DNA of 64,000 bases from assembly GCF_000404225.1 (NCBI RefSeq), contig NC_021353.1, forward strand, positions 1,426,001 to 1,490,000, in the 5' to 3' direction. Position 1 is the stretch's first letter; each line of letters begins with the position of its first letter. The notes under the pieces are model-generated. The model saw only the letters and a program-made list of their open reading frames with translations. It did no database searches and was not told the origin of the DNA. Positions 38,359 to 47,563 of this stretch are shown here, in pieces. The DNA is from Candidatus Methanomassiliicoccus intestinalis Issoire-Mx1. GTDB lineage: Archaea > Thermoplasmatota > Thermoplasmata > Methanomassiliicoccales > Methanomassiliicoccaceae. Both the position numbers and the translations under genes were made by a program.

Positions 38359-40557
38359 TCATGCGGAGTAATAAGCTGCATCATAAGGTTCTGGTTTCAG
38401 ACCTTTTCTTGTTCTAATTTGTTCTACCACTTTGGTTTGCAATTCTGGCGGAACTGGAACAAATCCAGCATTCTCTGTAGACCATAATGCACGTCCCTGA
38501 GTAGCTCCACGAATCGTAGATGCAAATCCAAACATCTCAGCTACAGGTGCTCTTGCAACGATAGTTGTTGCTTCTCCTTCCTGAGATATCTCGTCAATTA
38601 CACCTCTTCTCTGCTGCAATTCACGCAGGGCATCACCCATTACAGATTCTGGACAGTTAATGTAGATCTTAGTCAGCGGTTCCATCAGAACCCTCTTTCC
38701 TAAGCACATTGCTCCATAAACAGCAGAACGGAAAGCGGGAATGACCTGAGCTGGTCCCCTGTGAATAGAATCTTCGTGAAGCTTAGCATCCATGAGCTTA
38801 ACTTTCAGGCCCATTGTTTTTTCTTGAGCTAAAGGCCCAAGACTCATGGCCTCTTCGAAACCTTGTTTACATAGTTCAATAGTTTCATTGAGGTACTGGA
38901 TACCTTTTGTTCCATCGATAAAGACATTGTTATCTTTGAACATCACAACGCCTTTTGCTTCTTCACGATCCATTCCAAGGTCCTGGAGCTTCTTTGCGAG
39001 TTCTTTAGTATCCTTGATCTTACCATCTACTGAGATTTCACCAGTTTTGATTGCATCGATGATAGGCTGTTCGAGCGGAGATACTTCTACGAAGAAACGG
39101 TTGTGTTTGTTCGGAGATTTTCCTTCGAAAGTTTCACTCTTGCCTTTTACAGATTCCCTATATACAACGATTGGCGGAGACTGGTTGATCTCAATCTTGA
39201 AATCATTTACGATACGGTATGTCGTGATTTCCAAGTGAAGTTCACCCATACCAGATAGTAAGTGTTCTCCAGTTTCATTGTTAATTTCAACTTGAATAGA
39301 AGGATCTGCTTTTGCTACAGTTCTTAAAACTTCTACGAGCTTTGGTAAATCCTTCATATGCTTTGCTTCTAACGCAACTGTAACTACTGGTTCTGTATAG
39401 TGGCTGATCTTTTCAAACGGTTCGGCATCTTTAATTGATGTCACAGTTGAACCTGCAATAGCATCTTTTAGACCGGCTACTGCCACAATATTCCCTGCAG
39501 TCATTGCATCTACGGGAATACGATCCGCACCAACACTCAGAGATACAGTTTGAGAGCGCTGCATATTCGGCATGCCTGCAATCCACAGTTCTTGTCCTCT
39601 TGATAGAGTTCCAGAGAATAATCTTCCAAGTGCTACTTCACCAGCATGGGGATCGATTACAATTTTTGTAACCATCAAGGCCACTGGACCATTGGGGTCG
39701 CATTTCATCATGGACTTTCCAATTTCAGACTCCATGTCTCCCTTCCAGATTACAGGGATACGAAGTTTCTGAGCCTCAAGTGGGTTAGGAACATGTTCGA
39801 TTGCCATGTTGAGAAGGACTTCATGAACTGGAGATTTTTTAGCCAGTGTCTTCTGGTCTTCATTTTTACAGAATTCATAGACATCTTTGAAATTGATGCC
39901 ACTCTTCTGCATGAATGGCACATTTACAGCCCAGTTATGGAATGCACTTCCAAAGGCAACACTACCATCTGCGGGGTTGACCTGCCACTCTTTATTCAGA
40001 GGTTCTGGTAACTGTGCTGCAATACGGCGGTTTACATCAGTAATAATTGATGTGAATCTCTTCTGCATCTCTTCTGGGGTTACTTTAAGCTCATTGATCA
40101 GCCTGTCGACTTTGTTAATAAATAACAATGGCCTGACACGCTCTTTGATGGCTTGCCTTATCACAGTTTCTGTTTGTGGCATTATACCTTCAACAGCACA
40201 AACTAGGATAATTACACCATCAAGAGCTCTCATGGCTCTGGTAACATCTCCACCAAAGTCCACGTGACCGGGCGTATCAATCAAGTTGATAAGATACTCT
40301 TGTCCATTGTATTTGTGAACCATGGATGCATTGGCTGCATTAATCGTGATTCCTCTGGCCTGCTCCTGCTCATCAAAATCTAACATACGCTGTTGACCAG
40401 CAAGATCTTCTGACATCATACCAGCACCAGCGATTAAGTTATCGCTTAGTGTAGTTTTTCCATGGTCAATGTGAGCAGCTGTACCGATATTCCTTATGAA
40501 TTCAGGGTTTTTAGCTACGGCCTGTGCCCTAGCAACATTTTCTTCCTTACGTCCCAT
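38359..40557 (-). CDS. fusA: Elongation factor 2 (aEF2)
   Basis: A 732-residue translocase GTPase: AHIDHGKTTLSDNL, QARGITINAANASM, DTPGHVDFGGDVTRAM, NKVDRL and the C-terminal domains. The region IHRGPAQVIPAFRSAVYGAM near the end contains the histidine-bearing loop neighbourhood where archaeal EF2 is diphthamide-modified. It starts 15 bp after rpsG in the same operon. Confidence 0.98.
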   Translation of the reverse strand: MGRKEENVARAQAVAKNPEFIRNIGTAAHIDHGKTTLSDNLIAGAGMMSEDLAGQQRMLDFDEQEQARGITINAANASMVHKYNGQEYLINLIDTPGHVDFGGDVTRAMRALDGVIILVCAVEGIMPQTETVIRQAIKERVRPLLFINKVDRLINELKVTPEEMQKRFTSIITDVNRRIAAQLPEPLNKEWQVNPADGSVAFGSAFHNWAVNVPFMQKSGINFKDVYEFCKNEDQKTLAKKSPVHEVLLNMAIEHVPNPLEAQKLRIPVIWKGDMESEIGKSMMKCDPNGPVALMVTKIVIDPHAGEVALGRLFSGTLSRGQELWIAGMPNMQRSQTVSLSVGADRIPVDAMTAGNIVAVAGLKDAIAGSTVTSIKDAEPFEKISHYTEPVVTVALEAKHMKDLPKLVEVLRTVAKADPSIQVEINNETGEHLLSGMGELHLEITTYRIVNDFKIEINQSPPIVVYRESVKGKSETFEGKSPNKHNRFFVEVSPLEQPIIDAIKTGEISVDGKIKDTKELAKKLQDLGMDREEAKGVVMFKDNNVFIDGTKGIQYLNETIELCKQGFEEAMSLGPLAQEKTMGLKVKLMDAKLHEDSIHRGPAQVIPAFRSAVYGAMCLGKRVLMEPLTKIYINCPESVMGDALRELQQRRGVIDEISQEGEATTIVARAPVAEMFGFASTIRGATQGRALWSTENAGFVPVPPELQTKVVEQIRTRKGLKPEPYDAAYYSA

Positions 40558-40572
40558 GTGTTTTCACCCTGA

Positions 40573-41169
40573 TTACCTTGCAGATGCAGCTACACGTTCG
40601 AGTTCTTCTTTCTTAGCTACGGCAAAAGAGGTCATATCTCCCTTGGAAGCCAGCATTAATTCATCAGCGAGACAGTCATCTGCTGACTTTTTGCTTTTAA
40701 AAGAAGCATCAACTGAACCCTTAGCAATATTTCTGAGAGCGATGTCCAATCTTCTAGCTGGAGAGATATCCACAGCCTTAGGTACGGAAATTCCACCAAA
40801 TTGCAGCCTTGTAATCTCTTCGCGAGGTGCAGCATTTTCAATAGCCTCTACGAGTACCTGAAGAGGATTATTTCCAGTTTTCTTTTCAATAATCTCAAAG
40901 GCACCCTGTACGACTTTGATAGACTTTACCTTCTTGCCAGTATATACTTCGGTCCTCATGAGATTGTTGACTAATCTCTCAACAACACTCATCTTAGACT
41001 TTGCAAATGACTTGTTGGCATGCTTTCCACCAGAATGTGGCACGGTGATGGGGGAGAGGTCTATGTATTTAGCTAATCCGCCGTCCCTGATGGCGATGTC
41101 AGTCATATCATACTTACCAAAGAGCAAAATATTGCTCTGAATCTGAGTTTCTCCGTCCACAGTTTTCAC
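40573..41169 (-). CDS. rpsG: Ribosomal protein uS7
   Basis: A 198-residue archaeal S7 with SPITVPHSGGKHANKSFAKSK, VERLVNNLMRTEVYTGKK, NPLQVLVEAIENAAPREEITRL and RRLDIALRNIAKG. It nucleates the 30S head by binding 16S rRNA. The ATG overlaps the rpsL stop (ATGA). Confidence 0.97.
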   Translation of the reverse strand: MKTVDGETQIQSNILLFGKYDMTDIAIRDGGLAKYIDLSPITVPHSGGKHANKSFAKSKMSVVERLVNNLMRTEVYTGKKVKSIKVVQGAFEIIEKKTGNNPLQVLVEAIENAAPREEITRLQFGGISVPKAVDISPARRLDIALRNIAKGSVDASFKSKKSADDCLADELMLASKGDMTSFAVAKKEELERVAASAR

Positions 41170-41594
41170 CTAACCGGCTTCTCCTTACGACCTCTTACAA
41201 GTTCGTTAAGGGAAACGTTGTTTACTAAGATGACTTTATAACGGACACCAGGAATATCTCCATATGATCTTCCCATTCTGCCACCGATGCCTTCAACCAT
41301 AACTTCATCGTGTTCATCAATGAAGTTGATAGCACCGTCTCCTACTGCAAAAGCAGTAATTTGACGTCCGTTCTTGATGAGTTGAATCTTTACGCATTTC
41401 CTGATAGCGGAGTTAGGCTGTTTTGCTTCGATACCGACTTTTTCCAAAACGATACCGCGGGCTTGAGCTGCACCTTCTAATGGGTCAGACTTCTCCCTTA
41501 ATTTCAACATCCTCCGCTTGTATTTGCCGTCAGACCATCTTGATTTCTGATGATCGTGTTTCAGCTTACTAGCAGTATATAGACCTCTAGCCAA
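41166..41594 (-). CDS. rpsL: Ribosomal protein uS12
   Basis: A 142-residue archaeal S12 (KHDHQKSRWSDGKYKRRML, QPNSAIRKCVKIQLIKNG, and the conserved loop region ending VSLNELVRGRKEKPVR). The start is TTG 41594 with GAAGGTGA upstream; it gives the expected MARGLYTASKLK. A TATA box (TTAAATATA on the minus strand, about 41642-41650) lies about 50 bp upstream, so this is the first gene of the operon. Confidence 0.96.
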   Translation of the reverse strand: MARGLYTASKLKHDHQKSRWSDGKYKRRMLKLREKSDPLEGAAQARGIVLEKVGIEAKQPNSAIRKCVKIQLIKNGRQITAFAVGDGAINFIDEHDEVMVEGIGGRMGRSYGDIPGVRYKVILVNNVSLNELVRGRKEKPVR

Positions 41595-41650
41595 TGTTTC
41601 ACCTTCTTATGTCAGAAGCGGTTCCCCATAATGGTAGCTATATTTAATAG

Positions 41651-41987
41651 TTAAGGGTCAAGAACCTGCTGAATTGCATGATTCTGCTTGAATTGTGATT
41701 ATTTCGCTTCACGACTTGATAAGCTTGGAAGATAGCTTACCTATATTAGATTATCTAATAGTCTTGCGGCTGGAATATGAACGAGTGGTAGGATATTACA
41801 CACTTCAATTCAACAGATCGGCTGGACTCGTGTTAGTTTGCAGGATTCTAAGTCATTGACTGCTGCAGTCGGTGAATTCAGAATTCACAATTTTCAATTA
41901 TCCAGTCAACACAGAGTTCACTGTATGTACAAAAACAGAATGTTTCCTGAATGATCTTGTAATATTATAGTAATGAATATTACAGCA
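41651..41987. other. Intergenic region without a gene; two perfect palindromes
   Basis: No reading frame or known RNA is visible. TATTAGATTATCTAATA (41744-41760) is a perfect 17-bp palindrome with one central base, about 100 bp upstream of the rpsL TATA box. TGTAATATT (41958-41966) and AATATTACA (41976-41984) form a 9-bp hairpin three bases past the pth2 stop, probably marking the pth2 3' end, though no T-run follows. Confidence 0.45.
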
Positions 41988-42341
41988 TTACATCAGTTTT
42001 AGGTGCCCCGTGAGTTTGTCTAAGACCTCATTAGACCCTGGGCCAAATCCTATACACGTTACTGTACCGGGAGGCACTTCGGTTAATCCTGCATCAATAA
42101 CAGTTGAAGAGACGACCCCCATCGACTCCGCAGAAGCTTTGAGTTCATAAAGTTCTCTTAATGTGTCAACTTTCACAACTATTTTTCTTTGACCTTCTGC
42201 ATACCATTTTTCGAATACTAATGGATTTTTCTTTTTAGATGCGAAAGAGCATGAAACTGCAGCGTGTGCAGCTTGTGCGGCCATTTTACCTGGAGAGAGT
42301 TTTATGTCTTTCCTCATGGCTATTACCATTTTGTATTCCAT
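41988..42341 (-). CDS. pth2: Peptidyl-tRNA hydrolase, Pth2 type
   Basis: A 117-residue archaeal/eukaryotic Pth2 that frees tRNA from peptidyl-tRNA. MVIAMRKDIKLSPGKMAAQAAHAAV carries the conserved Lys and basic residues; DAGLTEVPPGTVTCIGFGPGSNEVLDKLTGHLKL is the C-terminal signature. It is divergent from tgtA. No partner gene follows it. Confidence 0.96.
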   Translation of the reverse strand: MEYKMVIAMRKDIKLSPGKMAAQAAHAAVSCSFASKKKNPLVFEKWYAEGQRKIVVKVDTLRELYELKASAESMGVVSSTVIDAGLTEVPPGTVTCIGFGPGSNEVLDKLTGHLKLM

Positions 42342-42436
42342 GAGCCGTGAGAATATTGAAAGCTATATTAATATTCAGTATTATGAAGTCGGCAAAGTGC
42401 AAATAATTTAATTAATCAGTATTGTGTCCTCCATGC

Positions 42437-44395
42437 ATGTTTGAATTAATCCGTAGGGATGGGTTAGCAAGAACTGGAAAGCTATCTACACCTCATGGAA
42501 TCCTTGAAACTCCTGCGTTACTACCTGTGGTAAATCCAAAACTCAGTACTGTACCACCGAGAGAGTTGTATGACATTTTTGGATTTAAAGCGATAATTAC
42601 TAATTCATATATCATCAGAAGCGATGAAAAACTAAAAGAAAGGGCGTTGAATGAAGGTTTGCACCAGATGCTTGACTATCCTAGTGTAATCATGACAGAT
42701 TCCGGAACTTTTCAATCTCACATGTATGGAGAAGTTGAAGTTAAAAATGAGGATATTGTTAATTTTCAAAGAGAAATTGGCTCCGATATTGGAACTGTTC
42801 TTGATATATTTACAGAACCGGAATGGAGCGAGGATAAGACATCTCATGCAGTGGATGTAACAATCGACCGTACGGGTGAAGCAGCTAAACTCAAAGGAGA
42901 TATGCTGCTTGCCGGCGTAGTTCAGGGTTCCATATATCAGAACCTTAGAGAAAACTGCGCTAAACGCATGGCACTTTTGGATGTTGATGTTCATCCCATT
43001 GGAGGAGTTGTTCCGTTGATGGAACAGTATCGTTTTTCAGATCTGGTTAATGTAATTATTTCATCTAAAAAAGGTTTGGATCCCAGCAGGCCCGTTCACC
43101 TTTTTGGAGCCGGTCATCCTATGGTATTCGCATTGGCTGCACTTCTTGGATGCGACATGTTCGACTCTGCATCCTATGCAAAGTTTGCTAGAACTGACCG
43201 CTTTATGTTCCCAGAAGGTACCGCAGGGCTGCAGGATATGAAAGGCCTGCATTGCAATTGTCCTGCATGCAGCGGCCACAGCTATGATGAAATTACAAAA
43301 ATGAAACCTGCTGAAAGAACTGCTCTTATTGCAAGACATAATTTATGGGCCTCGAAATGCGAGATTGAAAGAGTAAAAAGAGCAATACTAGAAGGCGACA
43401 TCTGGGAATTGGCAGAAAGAAGATGTCGTGCTCATCCAGCACTTCTTAGTGCGCTAAGAACTCTCGAAAAACATAAGGATTTCTTAGAACAGTACGAACC
43501 GCTGAGCAGAGATAATTCACTGCTATATACAGGAATTGAAACACTCAACAGACCTTCATTCCTCCGTTATTCAAAAAGATTCTTTTCAAGATATGAATAT
43601 CCTGCGTCTGAGGCTCTGGTGGTATTCGAAGACAGCACGGGTAAACCATATCACAGATATAGAGAAGGAGAAATCAACAAGATATCTGAAAAATATGATG
43701 CTCATTTTATGGTACATACACCGTTTGGACCCGTTCCCATTGAATTAGATGAGATATATCCGATTGCTCAATCCCTGTTCCCTGATCCAGAGGATATGGA
43801 GACAAAAGAATATTCTCGTGCGCAGATGGAACACATGTCCCATAAACATCCCTATGCATTAACCATGATGTGGGATGAAAACAGTACACTGGACGCATTG
43901 GATATGATGTGCCAAGAAACACCTAAGTTCGATATGGATAGAGCTAGGGTGAAAGCAGTTTCAGATTATCAATTCGGGACCGGTGCAGGAAATGCATTCT
44001 TAGACGGTGAAGTTTCAATTATAAAATCAAAAAGCACTGGTAAGATCAGAAATGTGCTTCTAAACGGCCAGCATATCTTGTCTATGCGCGCTAATGATGG
44101 TTTCTTTACTCTCAGGCCAGAAGGGGCACATATCCTCATGAAGACATTTCCGGCCCCAAAACTAAGAGTTGTTGTGAATGATGACGCAATTCCATTCAAC
44201 AGAGAAGGAAAAAATGTATTCTGCTCATTTGTTGAAGACTGCGATAAGGACATCAAACTGATGGATGAGATCATGGTAGTTGATTCATCTGACAATCTAA
44301 TAGCAATAGGCCGCGCAATGATGATCAGGGAAGAGATGTTGTCATTCCAAACTGGAATAGCAGTTAAAGTAAGAGAAGGAATAAAAGAAGCTTAG
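42437..44395 (+). CDS. tgtA: Archaeosine tRNA-guanine transglycosylase
   Basis: A protein of about 652 residues that exchanges guanine-15 of tRNA for preQ0 on the way to archaeosine. Residues 1-330 form the TIM barrel: ITNSYIIRSDEKL, the nucleophile region MTDSGTFQSHMYG, HLFGAGHPMVFALAALLGCDMFDSASYA, and the zinc cluster HCNCPACSGH. The central region follows, and residues from about 565 are a PUA domain (NVFCSFVEDCDKDIKLMDEIMVVDSSD, then AIGRAMMI). TTG 42422 is also in frame, but ATG 42437 gives the usual MFELIRRDGLARTG start. Ends in TAG; read-through would add about 20 residues. Confidence 0.95.
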   Translation: MFELIRRDGLARTGKLSTPHGILETPALLPVVNPKLSTVPPRELYDIFGFKAIITNSYIIRSDEKLKERALNEGLHQMLDYPSVIMTDSGTFQSHMYGEVEVKNEDIVNFQREIGSDIGTVLDIFTEPEWSEDKTSHAVDVTIDRTGEAAKLKGDMLLAGVVQGSIYQNLRENCAKRMALLDVDVHPIGGVVPLMEQYRFSDLVNVIISSKKGLDPSRPVHLFGAGHPMVFALAALLGCDMFDSASYAKFARTDRFMFPEGTAGLQDMKGLHCNCPACSGHSYDEITKMKPAERTALIARHNLWASKCEIERVKRAILEGDIWELAERRCRAHPALLSALRTLEKHKDFLEQYEPLSRDNSLLYTGIETLNRPSFLRYSKRFFSRYEYPASEALVVFEDSTGKPYHRYREGEINKISEKYDAHFMVHTPFGPVPIELDEIYPIAQSLFPDPEDMETKEYSRAQMEHMSHKHPYALTMMWDENSTLDALDMMCQETPKFDMDRARVKAVSDYQFGTGAGNAFLDGEVSIIKSKSTGKIRNVLLNGQHILSMRANDGFFTLRPEGAHILMKTFPAPKLRVVVNDDAIPFNREGKNVFCSFVEDCDKDIKLMDEIMVVDSSDNLIAIGRAMMIREEMLSFQTGIAVKVREGIKEA

Positions 44396-44414
44396 AACTA
44401 TCGATCTTGGTGGT

Positions 44415-44690
44415 TCATTCTCCACTGGCTGCATCAAATGTCATTTCTGCAATTTTGATGCACGCCAGTAAATCTTCCATTGTGTGCAGCATCTGCATAG
44501 GCGTATCTGAAGAAGAACTTACGATTACTTTTTTACCTTCCATGTACGCATTGACGTAATTGAAATTGTCAGGAGATATTGACTCCATCACCACATTAGC
44601 CTCTTCATCAGATGCGTATTCCAGTTCAATTTTGCAATTCACAGTCATGAACCTTGAACGATTCAATACAGAATAAAGCTTCTGCTGCAT
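44415..44690 (-). CDS. pcc1: KEOPS complex subunit Pcc1
   Basis: A small protein of the Pcc1/CTAG family: CKIELEYASDEEANVVMESISPDN and MLHTMEDLLACIKIAEMTF. Pcc1 dimerises the KEOPS complex that makes t6A37 on tRNAs. Starts are ambiguous: ATG 44690 lies just after the start predicted from a TATA element at about 44718-44728, while ATG 44648 (MTVNCKIELEY) gives the typical 78-residue length. It faces tgtA, another tRNA-modification gene, tail to tail. Confidence 0.88.
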   Translation of the reverse strand: MQQKLYSVLNRSRFMTVNCKIELEYASDEEANVVMESISPDNFNYVNAYMEGKKVIVSSSSDTPMQMLHTMEDLLACIKIAEMTFDAASGE

Positions 44691-44738
44691 AGTTAACAAA
44701 AAAATGGTTAAAAATGGTTTAAAAATATTAGTTATCCA

Positions 44739-45902
44739 TTAAATCTTATTTTTGTATAACAGATAGACTAATATTGCCACGATGCTACAGATTATTGCGA
44801 TTGCAGTGTAGAACCAATTTGGTTGACTGCTCCTTTGTGTATCATCGGTGGAATCTGCCAGTTTTTCCCATTCAGCAACAAGAGTCACATCACCAGTTAT
44901 TGCTGAAGTAAAATCGTATTCCTCATCATTTAGACTCCAATGAGAGAATTTATATCCATCTTTTGTAGGCTCATCTGGTACTTCAACCACTTGTCCAGAT
45001 TCAACATTGACTGATGAAATTTGAACACCATCCACTAAAAATGATACCACACATTCAGGTATTTTTTCCCATACTGCAACAAAATGTACTGATTTGGATG
45101 GCATCTTGAACATGGCGCCTTCAGAGTATGTGATATCGCCATAATGCCAACCTGCAAATGTATAACCATCTTTTGTTAAATTTCCTGGACCCGGTACCTT
45201 AAACCGATCTCCAGATTCAAAATATGAAGTAATAGGGACTTTACCTCCAGTGTTATAATTGCCATCATACTGAACTTGATAGTCTACTGAATATGTGTAC
45301 CACTTAGCGTACAACGTAAAATTTTCGATAACGGGATCATTTGCAGAATAAAGAACACCATATTCTTTATCCGCATACCATCCAATAAATGTGCTATTAT
45401 ACCGTTCAGGATCACCTGGAAGTGTTAATACCTCATGATATCTAACTTCTCTAGGAGCTATTGATGTGCCGCCAAATGTTTCAAATGAAACCGTCACGAA
45501 ATATGGCTCCCAGATAGCATATAAGTCTAAGCTCTCTGGAATATTGCCTAGATTATCTGGATCAATTGTGTATGTTCCTGAATGATATATGTATGTGCCG
45601 CCCAGCGGATTTGAACACCAACCAATAAAGGACAAATCATCATCTGACCATCCTAACTTCGCTGGAGTTTTATCAATAAGGATAATGTTTTTGTACAAGG
45701 GTTCGGAGATGCATTCTTCTAGGTTTTGCGAATCATTCGAATGATATATTACATCGATTGAATTATCTTCACCTAATAATTCATAATTTGAAATATTTTG
45801 TAAAGCTTCATGTTGATACCCCCCCCCCACAGAGGGTTGTGCGTCTGGACATATAGCAATTAAACAAAAAGCAAGCAACAAAAGTGCCGATATCGAGATC
45901 AC
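44739..45902 (-). CDS. Cell-surface protein with InlB-type (Listeria-Bacteroides) repeats and a G10 tract
   Basis: A 387-residue predicted surface protein. A hydrophobic N-terminus (ALLLLAFCLIAICPDA) is a signal; four or five InlB-type beta repeats follow (hallmarks FIGWYADKEYG...LYAKW, TFAGWHYGD...FVAVWEK, KFSHWSLNDEEYDF...LVAEWEK); a C-terminal membrane span ends in YKNKI. Such proteins are adhesin-like and common in gut methanogens. The start is GTG 45902, giving an n-region without positive charge, which is unusual. Near codon 25 the coding strand has ten consecutive G (45819-45828), coding for GGG; a one-base slip would destroy the frame. Confidence 0.8.
   Translation of the reverse strand: MISISALLLLAFCLIAICPDAQPSVGGGYQHEALQNISNYELLGEDNSIDVIYHSNDSQNLEECISEPLYKNIILIDKTPAKLGWSDDDLSFIGWCSNPLGGTYIYHSGTYTIDPDNLGNIPESLDLYAIWEPYFVTVSFETFGGTSIAPREVRYHEVLTLPGDPERYNSTFIGWYADKEYGVLYSANDPVIENFTLYAKWYTYSVDYQVQYDGNYNTGGKVPITSYFESGDRFKVPGPGNLTKDGYTFAGWHYGDITYSEGAMFKMPSKSVHFVAVWEKIPECVVSFLVDGVQISSVNVESGQVVEVPDEPTKDGYKFSHWSLNDEEYDFTSAITGDVTLVAEWEKLADSTDDTQRSSQPNWFYTAIAIICSIVAILVYLLYKNKI
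45819..45828 (-). repeat. G10 homopolymer inside the surface-protein gene
   Basis: Ten consecutive C on the plus strand, G on the coding strand, near the 5' end of the InlB-repeat gene. I noticed no other G/C run of this length in the window. Tracts of this kind change length by slippage and could switch the gene on and off. Confidence 0.9.
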
Positions 45903-46095
45903 TGCGTGTCTTTTAACGATAGTATCATGCTCCGTATGCGTATATGATTACAAAGTATCTATGACAAATATGGTCCTTTGAGTATAAATAAATGAAGCCT
46001 TATGGTATACCGAATAGGTATCCATATGGTCCATATTAAGCAATCGCTTTAAACTCAAATGAATAAGGAATTACCGCTCTTCGAACAAAAAATGA

Positions 46096-46194
46096 TGATA
46101 TAAGAGGCGATGCACAATCATAACATCTGGAAGCGGGGCCCGACTTTTCCTCCTAAGCGACAGTTCTAAGAATCCCCACTGCCCCGCTCCGGAT
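46096..46194 (+). ncRNA. Possible small structured RNA with its own promoter
   Basis: In AT-rich surroundings, AGCGGGGC (46132-46139) pairs perfectly with GCCCCGCT (46181-46188). The stem extends outward, ATCTGG with CCGGAT, past one bulged A, giving 14 pairs in all (46125-46194). The loop region of about 41 bases is pyrimidine-rich. A TATA box (GATATAAG, about 46097-46104) lies 20-25 bp before the hairpin, so a transcript would begin at its base. It is not a tRNA, 5S, SRP or RNase P RNA as far as I can see. It could instead be a leader structure or bidirectional terminator. Confidence 0.4.
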
Positions 46195-46234
46195 TCATAG
46201 CAAAGATTTTGATATAAAACGAGATTTCAATGTG

Positions 46235-47563
46235 ATGTCTTTAGAAACCACCATTCTGGACCGAATATTACCATCTGCATGTGATGTTGAACGTTTGAAA
46301 ACGTGCGCTCAAGAAGTAGTTGAGGAAATCAAAGATGATAATCTGGTAAAAGAATACAATGCAGAAATCATGCTGGTAGGGTCGGTGGCCAAAGGTACGT
46401 TTCTAAGCAATCCAGATATCGACATATTCATCTTATTTCCAACATCAACCGATAGATCTCATCTACAGAAAATTGGATTGGAAATTGGTAAAAAACACTT
46501 ACCAACATATGAAGAGCGATATGCCGAACATCCGTATACGCATGGTACCAGAGGTGGATATGAGATGGATATTGTACCATGCTATAAGCTGGAATCAACT
46601 GAAAATATTAAATGTGCAGTTGATAGGACTCCGTTTCATACAAAATACATAAAGACAAACATGGACTCTGAGATGAAAGATCAAGTCAGGCTGCTCAAAC
46701 AATTTGCAAAAGGCATTGGGGTATATGGGGCAGAGTCCAAAACAGAAGGAATATCTGGATACTTGACGGAACTTCTAATCATCCGGTATGGCAATTTTAA
46801 TAAAGTCATTGAAGCGGCATCTAGATGGAACCTGGGACAAGTGGTGTTTCCAAACAATGAAAAAAAATTCAAAGGGGACCCACTGATTGTTCATGACCCG
46901 GTTGATTCCAATCGAAATGTAGCTTCCGCAGTATCTATCCAATCTTTTTCTAAATTCATATACGCAGCTAAGGAATATCTAAAAAACCCATCGGAGCGGT
47001 TTTTCTTTCCAAATGTGAGAACTACATATTCGCTAGATGGCATCCAACACTATATCTCAAAAAGAAATACTGAGGTTATCATAATCGAACTAGATAAACC
47101 AAACTTGATCGATGATAATCTATACCCGCAAATTAGAAAAACTCTGGAAGGGGTTATCACCACACTGCAAAAAGAGAATATCTCTGCAATAGATTCAGAT
47201 TATGAAGTGAAAGAGACGTCCGTAAAATTTGCGATAGAAATAGAAACGCTAGAATTACCATCAATTAAACAGCATTACGGTCCACCAGTTTGGAGTGAAA
47301 ACGCTCCTTCATTTATAAACAAATGGAAATCTAATACATTTGAACCATATGTTGAAAATGGACTGTGGAAGGTTATAATCCGCCGTGATGATACAAATGT
47401 TGTATCATATCTCAACAAAAACCTGAAGTCATCTGCGCTGGGAAAGGATTTTAGAGAACTGAAAGGCATGAAAATTACAAGCGGTAAAGATGCAATATGC
47501 GAAGATAATGCAGTAATCCTATCAAAAATGATTGATAAAAGAATGAGTTGGGAAGTAGTTTAG
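46235..47563 (+). CDS. cca: CCA tRNA nucleotidyltransferase, class I (archaeal)
   Basis: A protein of about 442 residues that adds CCA to tRNA 3' ends. GSVAKGTFLSNPDIDIFILFP is the nucleotidyltransferase motif with the metal-binding DxD (DID); EMDIVPCYKL supplies the third carboxylate. The archaeal central and tail domains follow (GISGYLTELLIIRYGNF). It is required here because the tRNA genes lack CCA. A TATA box (GATATAAAAC, 46210-46219) about 22 bp before ATG 46235 suggests a leaderless transcript; GTG 46232 is the alternative. It ends in TAG and overlaps the convergent gene by four bases. Confidence 0.95.
   Translation: MSLETTILDRILPSACDVERLKTCAQEVVEEIKDDNLVKEYNAEIMLVGSVAKGTFLSNPDIDIFILFPTSTDRSHLQKIGLEIGKKHLPTYEERYAEHPYTHGTRGGYEMDIVPCYKLESTENIKCAVDRTPFHTKYIKTNMDSEMKDQVRLLKQFAKGIGVYGAESKTEGISGYLTELLIIRYGNFNKVIEAASRWNLGQVVFPNNEKKFKGDPLIVHDPVDSNRNVASAVSIQSFSKFIYAAKEYLKNPSERFFFPNVRTTYSLDGIQHYISKRNTEVIIIELDKPNLIDDNLYPQIRKTLEGVITTLQKENISAIDSDYEVKETSVKFAIEIETLELPSIKQHYGPPVWSENAPSFINKWKSNTFEPYVENGLWKVIIRRDDTNVVSYLNKNLKSSALGKDFRELKGMKITSGKDAICEDNAVILSKMIDKRMSWEVV

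Noticed and set aside
46141..46190. Possible pyrrolysine-type tRNA suggested by CTAA in the loop of the GC-rich hairpin
   Set aside because: No 5-bp anticodon stem can be formed around CTA, and there are no D or T arms; the structure is a single long stem.
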